5,643 nt of DNA from JBEKDJ01 sp050014415 (GTDB lineage Bacteria > Desulfobacterota > BSN033 > UBA1163), in the NCBI GenBank assembly GCA_050014415.1, contig JBEKDJ010000332.1:1-5643 (forward strand). Reading direction: 5' to 3'. Made by a program: the position numbers and the translations under genes. The notes under the pieces were generated by a model. It saw only the letters and a list, made by a program, of their open reading frames with translations. It ran no database searches and had not been told where the DNA came from. Below, one piece after another: positions 1-5,248 of this stretch (within the stretch, counting starts at the first letter, position 1; the number at the start of each line of letters is the position of its first letter).

Positions 1-296
1 GGACCGACCTTTTGGGTCCCCTTAAACATCATATGCTCGAGCATATGGGAGAGGCCAGTCTTTCCCCACGCTTCGTTCCTCGACCCGACACGATACCAGA
101 CCTGGAACGTGACCAAAGGTGCTTTGTGATCCTCGAGAAGGATCACCTTCAAACCATTGGGCAGAACGGCTTCGAAGACACGCTCCCTTAGCCCTGCCTC
201 TGAGATCGGTATGAAAAGAAAAAAGAGGAGTATGATGAGATAGGTAATCTTCAATCCTGATCTTGCTGAAAGCCTCAATGTTAATCTCCTTCCCAT
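1..296 (-). CDS. Secreted M16-family zinc peptidase, N-terminal part (runs off the left edge)
   Basis: This is the first 98 codons of a pitrilysin/M16 (insulinase-like) metallopeptidase, which degrades or processes peptides in the periplasm using zinc. Residues 1-34 form a Sec signal peptide: a basic start MGRRLTLRLSARSGLK, a hydrophobic core at about 17-31, and likely cleavage after ISEA. The M16 domain follows: LPNGLKVILLEDHKAPLV (45-62), WYRVGSRNE (67-75) and GLSHMLEHMMFKGTQ (81-95). The inverted zinc motif HxxEH is complete, with H84 and H88 as ligands and E87 as catalytic base, so this is a potentially active-type subunit. The second zinc-binding glutamate lies beyond the edge. I chose the ATG at 296 because GGAG sits just upstream and the signal peptide is well formed. 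An in-frame ATG at 353 would add 19 residues of non-signal character. A different-frame reading of 22-315 is a shadow. The gene lies 243 bases downstream of the DegP-like gene on the same strand, both serving envelope proteolysis. Confidence 0.93.
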   Translation of the reverse strand, partial: MGRRLTLRLSARSGLKITYLIILLFFLFIPISEAGLRERVFEAVLPNGLKVILLEDHKAPLVTFQVWYRVGSRNEAWGKTGLSHMLEHMMFKGTQKVG

Positions 297-415
297 TTCT
301 CCGCAATTTAAACACTGGACTCTCGCCTGCCCAGGAAGTTGCCTGCCTTCCATGCTAATTCTATTACGGCGGACGGGTTCGGCGAGCAGGTCAGACAGCA
401 GGCACCAAACTTCTC

Positions 416-475
416 TTTTTCGTGAGAGCAAAAGTCGAAAGTCGTTAGACGTTACCCCTTACACCTCACGAAAAA
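416..475. repeat. 11-bp perfect inverted repeat enclosing a heptamer array
   Basis: TTTTTCGTGAG (416-426) and its exact reverse complement CTCACGAAAAA (465-475) bracket 38 bases. The enclosed DNA is almost entirely heptamer repeat. The structure lies between the DegP-like gene and the M16 peptidase gene. It could be a large hairpin, a protein-binding dyad or a tiny non-autonomous element. Its T-tract on either strand would fit a terminator, but the 38-base loop is long for that. Confidence 0.6.
429..470 (-). repeat. Degenerate heptanucleotide tandem array, six units
   Basis: Read on the minus strand from 470, six 7-base units follow without gaps: CGTGAGG, TGTAAGG, GGTAACG, TCTAACG, ACTTTCG, ACTTTTG. 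All end in G, and positions 3-5 are mostly TAA or TGA, or TTT in the last two. The unit length equals that of the second array at 498-532, although the sequence differs. Function is unknown. Confidence 0.55.
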
Positions 476-497
476 TGCTTTGCGATAAAAAAAATCC

Positions 498-532
498 GTC
501 TGATGTCTGGTGTCTACGGTCTAATGTCTGAA
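498..532 (+). repeat. Heptanucleotide tandem array with invariant GTCT core, five units
   Basis: GTCT recurs exactly every seven bases at 498, 505, 512, 519 and 526. Each is followed by three variable bases (GAT, GGT, ACG, AAT, GAA). On the minus strand this is an NNNAGAC array starting 8 bases after the DegP stop codon, and it is followed there by a run of eight T (487-494 region). The invariant core with free flanks suggests either decay from a perfect array or selection on the core. Confidence 0.7.
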
Positions 533-539
533 GCACATC

Positions 540-1961
540 TCATTTCTCTTCCTTCAGTGAAACGAAGAATGTGGAACCACCCCGGCTCACGAGGAAAAGG
601 ACACTCTGTCCCGTTTTAGTCTTCTCCATCAGGCTGCGGTAATCGCTTTCATCTCGAACCTTCTGGCGATTCACCTCAAGGATCACATCTCCTCTTCGGA
701 AACCCGCGTCCTGGCCTACAGATCCGTCTTCAACATTATCGATCACCACTCCCTCGGCCTTTGGAAGTCCCAACTGCTTAGCAATATCTGAAGTAACAGC
801 AGTCACTCGGAGACCAAACCATTCTTTGGTTACGGAAGGGGATTTCTGTCCGGCCGCTTCCGGAGACATCTCTGCGGTGGTCACTGGAAGTTCCATTCGC
901 TTTCCATCCCGAATGATCGCTATCTTAATCTTCTGGCCGACCTGCTTCTTCAAGACCTCACGGACGACATCCTGGCTACTTTTGATCCTCGTTCCATCGA
1001 TTTCGACGACAATGTCTCCCACTTTCAGCCCTGCCTTTTCTGCGGGGCTCCCTTCAAATACCTGACCAATCAATGCCCCTTCTTTCTCTTCAACGTTGAA
1101 GGACTTCCTGAGTTCTGGGGTAAGATCCTGAAGAACGATCCCTACCCATGGACGGACAACCTTCCCCTGCTTGATGAGTTCCATCATGATCGACTTGGCG
1201 AGGTTGATGGGGATCGCAAAACCGATCCCCTGGCCAGGCTGGATGATCATGGCATTGATCCCGATCACTTCCCCATCGATGTTCACCAGGGGACCCCCAC
1301 TGTTCCCCGGATTGATAGAAGCGTCCGTCTGGATGAAATCTTCGTAGGTGCCAGTCCCTAGACCCGTGCGCCCCTTCGCGCTAATCACACCGACCGTCAC
1401 CGTTTCCTCGAGACCAAACGGGGACCCGATGGCGATCGCCCACTCGCCCACTTGAAGTTTATCCGAATCCCCCAGGGCGGCGACGGGCAGATCCTCTGCC
1501 TCAACATGCACCACTGCAAGGTCTGTCTTGGGGTCAGTCCCCTGGACCGTGCCTTTCAATTCCTTTCCTTCAGATAGACGGATGGTAAGCTTATCAGCCC
1601 CAACAACGACATGATAGTTTGTGAGAATATAGCCTTTCGCATCCACAATCACGCCCGAGCCTTCTCCCATCTGTCTTCTCTTCGTCGGGGGACCCCCACC
1701 ATGTTGTTTAAAAAAGTCTTCAAAGGGTGTGCCCTTGAAAAAGTCTTCTCCGAAGCCTTCTCCCGGCGAAACGGTGACAGTGCGTTCAGACCGAATGGAG
1801 ACAACAGAGGGCTGAACTTTCTTGGCAACCTGCACAAAACCATTTCTCCACTCCATTGCCGTGACTTTCTCGCTGGCGCCCCAACTCCTTATGGGTATCA
1901 TGACCAGTACCATGATGTATGGGAGAAACCACTTCTTTTGCAAAAAAATTCTTCTTTTCAT
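540..1961 (-). CDS. degP: DegP/HtrA-type periplasmic serine endoprotease (Do family)
   Basis: This complete 473-residue protein degrades, and probably chaperones, misfolded proteins in the periplasm. Residues 1-29 are a Sec signal peptide (MKRRIFLQKK, a hydrophobic stretch 11-24, end SWGA). A trypsin-like domain spans about 38-260, with triad H117 in TNYHVV, D147 in TDLAVV and S221 in GNSGGPL. The glycine- and phenylalanine-rich segment 66-97 is a short LA loop of the DegQ/MucD style. PDZ1 covers about 270-363 (carboxylate-binding loop near WVGIVLQ, and GSPAEKAGLKVGDIV) and PDZ2 about 380-470 (DAGFRRGDVILEVN). Domain order and length are normal for the family. The start is the ATG at 1961, seven bases after GGAGGTGG. 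The upstream in-frame ATG at 1997 would add 12 residues before the signal peptide and lacks such a site. The M16 peptidase gene follows on the same strand after 243 bases. The exact paralogue (DegP, DegQ or MucD) cannot be told from sequence alone. Confidence 0.97.
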   Translation of the reverse strand: MKRRIFLQKKWFLPYIMVLVMIPIRSWGASEKVTAMEWRNGFVQVAKKVQPSVVSIRSERTVTVSPGEGFGEDFFKGTPFEDFFKQHGGGPPTKRRQMGEGSGVIVDAKGYILTNYHVVVGADKLTIRLSEGKELKGTVQGTDPKTDLAVVHVEAEDLPVAALGDSDKLQVGEWAIAIGSPFGLEETVTVGVISAKGRTGLGTGTYEDFIQTDASINPGNSGGPLVNIDGEVIGINAMIIQPGQGIGFAIPINLAKSIMMELIKQGKVVRPWVGIVLQDLTPELRKSFNVEEKEGALIGQVFEGSPAEKAGLKVGDIVVEIDGTRIKSSQDVVREVLKKQVGQKIKIAIIRDGKRMELPVTTAEMSPEAAGQKSPSVTKEWFGLRVTAVTSDIAKQLGLPKAEGVVIDNVEDGSVGQDAGFRRGDVILEVNRQKVRDESDYRSLMEKTKTGQSVLFLVSRGGSTFFVSLKEEK

Positions 1962-1966
1962 TCTAT

Positions 1967-1974
1967 CCACCTCC
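1967..1974 (-). promoter_or_regulatory. Strong Shine-Dalgarno fixing the DegP start
   Basis: The minus strand reads GGAGGTGG here, with six bases between it and the ATG at 1961. It is nearly a full anti-SD match. It decides for the 473-residue form over the longer reading from 1997. Confidence 0.85.
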
Positions 1975-2050
1975 AGTTTCGCCTTTATGATTTTCAAAGT
2001 ATCCTGGGCACAAACAAGTTACGGACCGTCAAACACCCAGTCTCCTGTAC

Positions 2051-2078
2051 TTTATAATCCCTATGAGAAAATAAGAAA
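2051..2078 (-). promoter_or_regulatory. Possible sigma70-type promoter for the DegP gene
   Basis: On the minus strand TTTCTT (2078-2073) and TATAAA (2056-2051) are separated by 16 bases, giving a leader of about 80 bases to the ATG at 1961. The -10 is good and the -35 poor. A separate TTGACG at about 2031 has no properly spaced -10. I see no convincing sigma-E or sigma-32 site. Confidence 0.25.
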
Positions 2079-2102
2079 TGGGTTGAACGCTGTATTTTGT
2101 AG

Positions 2103-2124
2103 TGAAAAAAACTGTATTTTTTCA
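2103..2124. repeat. AT-rich perfect inverted repeat
   Basis: TGAAAAAA (2103-2110) and TTTTTTCA (2117-2124) pair as an 8-bp stem with a six-base loop. On the minus strand it ends in a T-run, so it might slow polymerase downstream of the DedA-like gene. With almost no GC in the stem it is a poor terminator. Confidence 0.35.
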
Positions 2125-2160
2125 GCCCTCGTTATACGAAATCCATTCGCTACCTTTGTA

Positions 2161-2253
2161 TGTCGTTGCGGGCGATCGCCATTGCAAGGATGTGTCACAG
2201 TCATACACCCGAGACCATGAGATAACTTCATCGCTTCGCCCTTCCTAATAACG
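2161..2253. repeat. Possible decayed copy of a dispersed palindromic repeat
   Basis: The left arm begins TGTCGTTGCGGGCGATCGCC (2161) and the right arm GAGATAACTTCATCGCTTCG (2219). Together they resemble a palindromic intergenic repeat common in environmental bacterial genomes, with arms like TGTCATTGCGAGC and ATTGCTTCGTCGCTTCGC. The resemblance is from memory and the arms now pair only partly. Confidence 0.35.
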
Positions 2254-2309
2254 CTTCATTGGTTGTGTTTAAATGACTAAGATCGGCTTGAAGTAGCATT
2301 CCTTACCCA

Positions 2310-2915
2310 TTATTCATCCTTGGATTTTCGACGACTTTTAAAATAGATAAAAAAGACCCAGGCTGCAAGCAATAGCAAAAAAAAGACAATGGCAGCGTGC
2401 TCAATTCTCGTGACATCTTTTTTCAATATCTGAATGCTGTTCCCGCCTAAATAACCGAGACCAACCATTAAAGTGACCGTCAATATCGCAGAAGCTGCAT
2501 CAGCTAGGAGGAATTTTGACGCGGACATTTTCATCACCCCCGCCGCAAGAAATATCTGTGCCCTTACCCCAAATAGATGCCTCCCAAAGAATACGATTAA
2601 GAGGCCCCATTTCTTGAATTTTTCTTCGATTTTTGAAAGCCTCTCAGGTGAGATGATTCTGCGGAATCTTCTGTGCTCAACTAGCCTTTTGCCGTATTTC
2701 TTACCCACCCAATAAAGGGAAAAATCGGTCATCAACAAGCCAGAATAGACTATCAAGACGGTTGGTAACAGCTTGATGACATCTTGAGCGATGAGAAATC
2801 CGCTCAGCAAAAGGGTTGTATCCTCTGGAAATGGGAACCCAAGATCTCCAAGAATGAGCAGGGCAAAAATCCCTGCGTACGGAAAGTGATCAACAAGGGT
2901 GGCTGTTTCAAACAT
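2310..2915 (-). CDS. DedA-family (VTT/SNARE-associated domain) inner-membrane protein
   Basis: This complete 201-residue polytopic membrane protein belongs to the DedA family, whose members support envelope homeostasis. Some act as flippases for undecaprenyl phosphate or phospholipids, others in proton-linked transport and resistance to cationic compounds. The family's acidic re-entrant segment is GFPFPEDTTLLLSGFL (26-41), with E31 and D32. D64 and Y68 precede the conserved GKKYGK (71-76). The FFGRHLFGVRAQIFLAAGVMKM stretch (109-130) carries R112 and R118 six residues apart, matching the paired arginines needed in E. coli YqjA/YghB. C-terminal helices lie at about 140-156 and 173-192, ending in a basic tail. 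Length is normal. No Shine-Dalgarno precedes the ATG, and an extended -10 box lies seven bases upstream, so the mRNA may be leaderless. No other in-frame start exists before the upstream stop. It lies 101 bases after the MFS gene. The substrate cannot be inferred. Confidence 0.93.
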   Translation of the reverse strand: MFETATLVDHFPYAGIFALLILGDLGFPFPEDTTLLLSGFLIAQDVIKLLPTVLIVYSGLLMTDFSLYWVGKKYGKRLVEHRRFRRIISPERLSKIEEKFKKWGLLIVFFGRHLFGVRAQIFLAAGVMKMSASKFLLADAASAILTVTLMVGLGYLGGNSIQILKKDVTRIEHAAIVFFLLLLAAWVFFIYFKSRRKSKDE

Positions 2916-2922
2916 GGCATAG

Positions 2923-2931
2923 ATTATACCA
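2923..2931 (-). promoter_or_regulatory. Perfect extended -10 promoter of the DedA-like gene
   Basis: The minus strand reads TGGTATAAT (2931-2923), a full TGnTATAAT extended -10. Initiation about seven bases later falls on or next to the A of the ATG at 2915. The -35 region (about 2951-2946) is not consensus, as is usual for extended -10 promoters, and overlaps the dyad at 2944-2956. Confidence 0.65.
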
Positions 2932-2943
2932 AGCTTCTCTTAA

Positions 2944-2956
2944 AAATACAGTATTT
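2944..2956. promoter_or_regulatory. Palindrome over the -35 region of the DedA-like promoter
   Basis: AAATACAGTATTT is a perfect 13-base dyad with 6-base arms around a central A. It covers the place where a -35 box would lie, so a bound protein could repress or activate. The binding factor is unknown, and AT-rich DNA makes such dyads fairly common. Confidence 0.3.
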
Positions 2957-2963
2957 ATCCTCG

Positions 2964-2992
2964 TTGAAAAAAGAGACCAGCCTTTTCTTCAA
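2964..2992 (-). terminator. Weak candidate terminator after the MFS gene
   Basis: The outer arms TTGAA and TTCAA extend inward through A/T pairs with one mismatch to an eight-base loop. This forms a hairpin of about 10 bp roughly 25 bases beyond the MFS stop. On the minus strand a CTCTTTTTT run lies in its 3' arm. Low GC and T-run placement inside the stem make it doubtful. Confidence 0.3.
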
Positions 2993-3016
2993 TTTTGGGT
3001 TGGTATCTTTAATTCC

Positions 3017-4306
3017 TTATTGTTCTGGAAGAATGCCTTTCTTTATGTAGATTGGGCGGAGCATTATCCTCAATGAAGGAATCTTTCTCCTGAACAGGAA
3101 GGAGCCTAGAATGCATAGAGTCCCTCCGATAATTAAGGTATTAGGTGCTCCAATCATGCCTGCCAGGCTGCCTCCTGCCAGGCTTCCAAAAGGGGACATC
3201 CCCATAAATGCCATTGTATAAAGGCTCATCACCCGGCCCCTTTTATCATCATCCACCATGGTCTGGAGCATAGTATTGCTCGATGCCATGTGGACCATCA
3301 TACCAAAGCCTGTAAGCAACAAAAGAAAAGATGAGAGCCATAAGACATGAGATAAGGAAAAGGCGATCAGTCCGATTCCAAAGATACCAGAAGCCAAGGC
3401 GATGATTCTTGCCAGTCCCAGCACACTTCTCCGAGAGGCGAGGTAGATAGCCCCTATGACAGCGCCTACCCCTGAGGCTCCCATAAGAAATCCATAGGTT
3501 TGAGGGCCGCCATGGAGGATATCTTTGACAAAGACAGGCATGAGGGTTGTGTAGGCCATTCCCACCAAGCTAATCCATCCCAGAAAGAAGACAATGGACC
3601 GGATGGGCGGAAAGCCAAAGGCATAACTGAAGCCTTCTTTCAACTCTTGTAAAACCTGGCTCCTCACGGATTCCCTCTTGCTAGCGTTCATTTTCATGGC
3701 CAAGAGAGCGATGATGACCGCAATGAAACTGATACCGTTCAGGAGGAAGCACAACCCTTCTCCCAGGATCGAAATAAGTACACCTGCTATGGAGGGCCCC
3801 ACCAGTCTTGCGCCATTAAACAGGAATGAGTTTAACGCGATGGCATTTCCCAAATCTTCTCTCTTTTCTACCATTTCCACCACGAATGCCTGACGAGTGG
3901 GCATATCAAAGGCATTCACAAGGCCGAGGAAGATAGCGAGAATGATAAGATGATGGACAGCGATGACACCCATCAAAGTAAGAAAGGCTAAAACAAAGGC
4001 CTGTATCATGGCCAGTGATTGAGTGACAACCAGGATGTGGTGACGGTTCCATCGGTCAGAAAGAACGCCGGCGAAGGGAGAAAAGAAGAAACTGCAAATT
4101 TGGCTTGAAAACCCAACTAGACCCAGGAGGAATACTGAATTGGTCAAGCGATAGACCAGCCAGCTCATAGCAATCTGCTGCATCCAAGTGCCGATCAGGG
4201 AGATACCTTGGCCGCCAAAAAAGAGGCGATAGTTTCTATGCCCCAATGCACGAAAGATTAGCCCTAACCCCTTTCCCTTATTCGCATTAGATTTATCGGA
4301 TTCCAT
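3017..4306 (-). CDS. MFS exporter of the EntS/MFS_3 type
   Basis: This 429-residue, 12-helix major facilitator resembles the EntS/transmembrane-secretion-effector subgroup (MFS_3), proton-coupled exporters of siderophores or drug-like compounds. The subgroup's conserved start FRALGHRNYRLFFGGQ (18-33) and SLIGTWMQQIAMSWLVYRLT (36-55) are clear. Motif A is GVLSDRWNRHH (80-90), between helices 2 and 3. Helix 4-5 signatures are NAFDMPTRQAFVVEMV (131-146) and NGARLVGPSIAGVL (164-177). The second half has DDKRGRVMSLYTM (353-365), the matching cytoplasmic loop. The reading frame stays open upstream to an ATG at 4459. I place the start at the ATG at 4306 because family similarity begins soon after it and the extra 51 residues overlap the broken cytochrome in another frame. 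The ribosome site is poor (AAGAAG directly before ATG), so this start is not certain. Substrate is unknown; no siderophore or resistance genes adjoin it. Confidence 0.9.
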   Translation of the reverse strand: MESDKSNANKGKGLGLIFRALGHRNYRLFFGGQGISLIGTWMQQIAMSWLVYRLTNSVFLLGLVGFSSQICSFFFSPFAGVLSDRWNRHHILVVTQSLAMIQAFVLAFLTLMGVIAVHHLIILAIFLGLVNAFDMPTRQAFVVEMVEKREDLGNAIALNSFLFNGARLVGPSIAGVLISILGEGLCFLLNGISFIAVIIALLAMKMNASKRESVRSQVLQELKEGFSYAFGFPPIRSIVFFLGWISLVGMAYTTLMPVFVKDILHGGPQTYGFLMGASGVGAVIGAIYLASRRSVLGLARIIALASGIFGIGLIAFSLSHVLWLSSFLLLLTGFGMMVHMASSNTMLQTMVDDDKRGRVMSLYTMAFMGMSPFGSLAGGSLAGMIGAPNTLIIGGTLCILGSFLFRRKIPSLRIMLRPIYIKKGILPEQ

Positions 4307-4360
4307 TCTTCTTGTAGCGAGCCCCTTTCTAAAGTCAATCTCTAAAAGGTGCCGAATTGA

Positions 4361-4388
4361 TTTATAGTTTTCAAGGGTGAAAATGCAA
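4361..4388 (-). promoter_or_regulatory. Candidate promoter for the MFS gene
   Basis: On the minus strand TTGCAT (4388-4383), a 16-base spacer and TATAAA (4366-4361) give a leader of about 48 bases to the ATG at 4306. TTTCACCC occurs twice, at 4398-4391 and 4382-4375, sixteen bases apart and flanking the -35 box, a possible pair of regulator half-sites. Its presence downstream of the cytochrome stop suggests independent transcription. Confidence 0.4.
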
Positions 4389-4427
4389 TCGGGTGAAACC
4401 GAATCCTCACCTCTCGGAGATGCCTGT

Positions 4428-4873
4428 TCAACTCCCAGCAAACTTGTGGCACTCGGCACAGGGCTTAGGCTCGTAATGGGCCTTCTTGTCGTCGTGACAT
4501 GTGAGACAGATCTCGCGTGAGGTTACTGTCCACGTATGGGGCACATGACAGGTAATGCAAGCGACTGTGGCGTGTTCCCCTGGCGCGAATCATTCAGGTC
4601 AAGCTTGGGATAAGGCAAAGCCTCCTTGGCACCAAGACGCCGCCGCCTTCGACTTTCTCGAAAAAGTCCGTATAGGAATACTAGCATACCCAGCACCAAG
4701 AACCCGGGGAAAATCATATAGGTAAGAATACCGAGGTATGGACTTGGTGGTTGCAGGCTGAAACTTAGCAACAGAAAAAGGAGTATCAGCATGACGCTGA
4801 CAAGGATAATCAGGCCACCGAGGTAAGTGATCGTATTGCGGTAAAGGCCACCTCCTTCCCTTTTCTTGTTCAC
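4428..4873 (-). pseudogene. Membrane-anchored multiheme cytochrome c (NapC/NirT-like), internally deleted and frameshifted
   Basis: An intact version would be an inner-membrane-anchored multiheme c-type cytochrome passing quinol electrons to periplasmic partners. Reading from the GTG at 4873, residues 1-95 are the anchor: MNKKREGGG, helices at about 14-38 and 46-71, an arginine cluster RRRRR (75-79), and LPYPKLDLND (86-95). That order matches the N-terminal part of NapC/NirT-family cytochromes. The frame then runs into unrelated residues and stops at 4523. A second frame, open from 4589 to a stop at 4428, encodes FAPGEHATVACITCHVPHTW and further residues, with three heme motifs: CITCH, CLTCH and CAECH. 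It has no start codon before the first motif. In the family, a third helix and several hemes normally lie between these parts, so I infer an internal deletion near 4585-4595 that also changed frame. The length lost is unknown. A chance juxtaposition of an anchor gene and a separate cytochrome remnant is possible; so is assembly error. Confidence 0.75.
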
Positions 4874-4889
4874 TCCATCCCCTCCTCCC
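4871..4889 (-). promoter_or_regulatory. GTG start with strong Shine-Dalgarno for the cytochrome anchor
   Basis: GGGAGGAGGGG (4889-4879) lies five bases before the GTG at 4873-4871. It favours this start over the upstream in-frame ATG at 4936, which would add 21 residues and place a non-hydrophobic acidic stretch before the anchor. The preserved site suggests the break in the gene is recent. Confidence 0.7.
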
Positions 4890-4945
4890 TCAACAACAGA
4901 GTATGTGTCCTGAATCTCGTCTGTCAGAACCGTCATAGACAGGCA

Positions 4946-4974
4946 ATCAGAAGTGAAGAGTCTGACTCAGTCAA
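4946..4974 (-). promoter_or_regulatory. Candidate promoter with overlapping dyads for the cytochrome gene
   Basis: On the minus strand TTGACT (4974-4969), 17 bases and TCTGAT (4951-4946) match sigma70 spacing with 5/6 and 4/6 boxes. Two perfect 11-base dyads overlap it: TGACTCAGTCA (4963-4973) and GAGTCTGACTC (4958-4968). They share six bases and sit on the -35 box and spacer, a layout typical of an operator. The regulator is unknown. Confidence 0.4.
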
Positions 4975-5213
4975 AAGAAATTTCATATTTCACTCTTTGA
5001 ATGATCATTATGAGAGGATCAGACTCGCTTTTCAAGCCCGTTCTCGAGATTCATGAATTTTAGAGGCGAATAATCTATTTCTAGGCCTGCCCTACTGTAT
5101 ATTTGGTCACTTTGATGGGATGGCAAGTGGGCCAAGAGATATGAAATGATATTGATGAGACTGAGAAATGGGCAAAGACAAGTGATGAATAGACTCAGAC
5201 CAGAAGGATGACC

Positions 5214-5240
5214 TTGCTTAATCCCATTTCTTTATATACT
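5214..5240 (+). promoter_or_regulatory. Candidate promoter of the MarC-like gene, close to its ATG
   Basis: TTGCTT (5214-5219) and TATACT (5235-5240) are 15 bases apart, a short spacer but a 5/6 -10 box. The -10 ends eight bases before the ATG at 5249, so transcription would begin at about that A. Confidence 0.4.
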
Positions 5241-5248
5241 CTATTTCT

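Larger units (their letters stand above)
1962..2309. other. Intergenic region between the DegP-like and DedA-like genes
   Basis: These 348 bases hold no supportable gene; open readings crossing them are antisense to the protease or short. Contents in order from the protease side: its ribosome site, a possible promoter at 2051-2078, an AT-rich dyad at 2103-2124, and a possible decayed palindromic repeat at 2161-2253. No GC-rich intrinsic terminator follows the DedA-like stop. Confidence 0.7.
4874..5248. other. Intergenic region between the divergent cytochrome and MarC-like genes
   Basis: No gene is supportable in these 375 bases. The cytochrome ribosome site and promoter lie at the left and the MarC-like promoter at the right. 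The middle (4975-5210) is AT-rich, with a 10-base palindrome AATGATCATT at 5000-5009 and no other structure that I trust. Confidence 0.65.

Noticed and set aside
22..315. 97-codon minus-strand open frame beginning MFKLRRNGKE
   Set aside because: It is an out-of-frame shadow; the neighbouring frame from 296 gives a clear signal peptide and M16 HxxEH motif.
325..347. GCCTGCC direct repeat, 16 bases apart, upstream of the M16 gene
   Set aside because: It is short and GC-rich, and no promoter nearby gives it a role.
317..438. Minus-strand start-less open stretch containing a CC-x-x-C cluster, reading FGACCLTCSPNPSAV
   Set aside because: It has no start codon, is about 40 codons long, begins within the heptamer array and has no domain I can name.
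2171..2180. GGCGATCGCC palindrome resembling the cyanobacterial HIP1 octamer GCGATCGC
   Set aside because: There is one copy only, and nothing else in the window points to cyanobacteria.
1611..2220. Overlapping plus-strand open frames opposite the protease N-terminus
   Set aside because: They are antisense to a well-supported gene, have no recognisable domains and no ribosome sites.
4307..4459. 51-residue N-terminal extension of the MFS protein
   Set aside because: It shows no family similarity, overlaps the cytochrome heme segment in another frame, and would include the likely promoter at 4361-4388.
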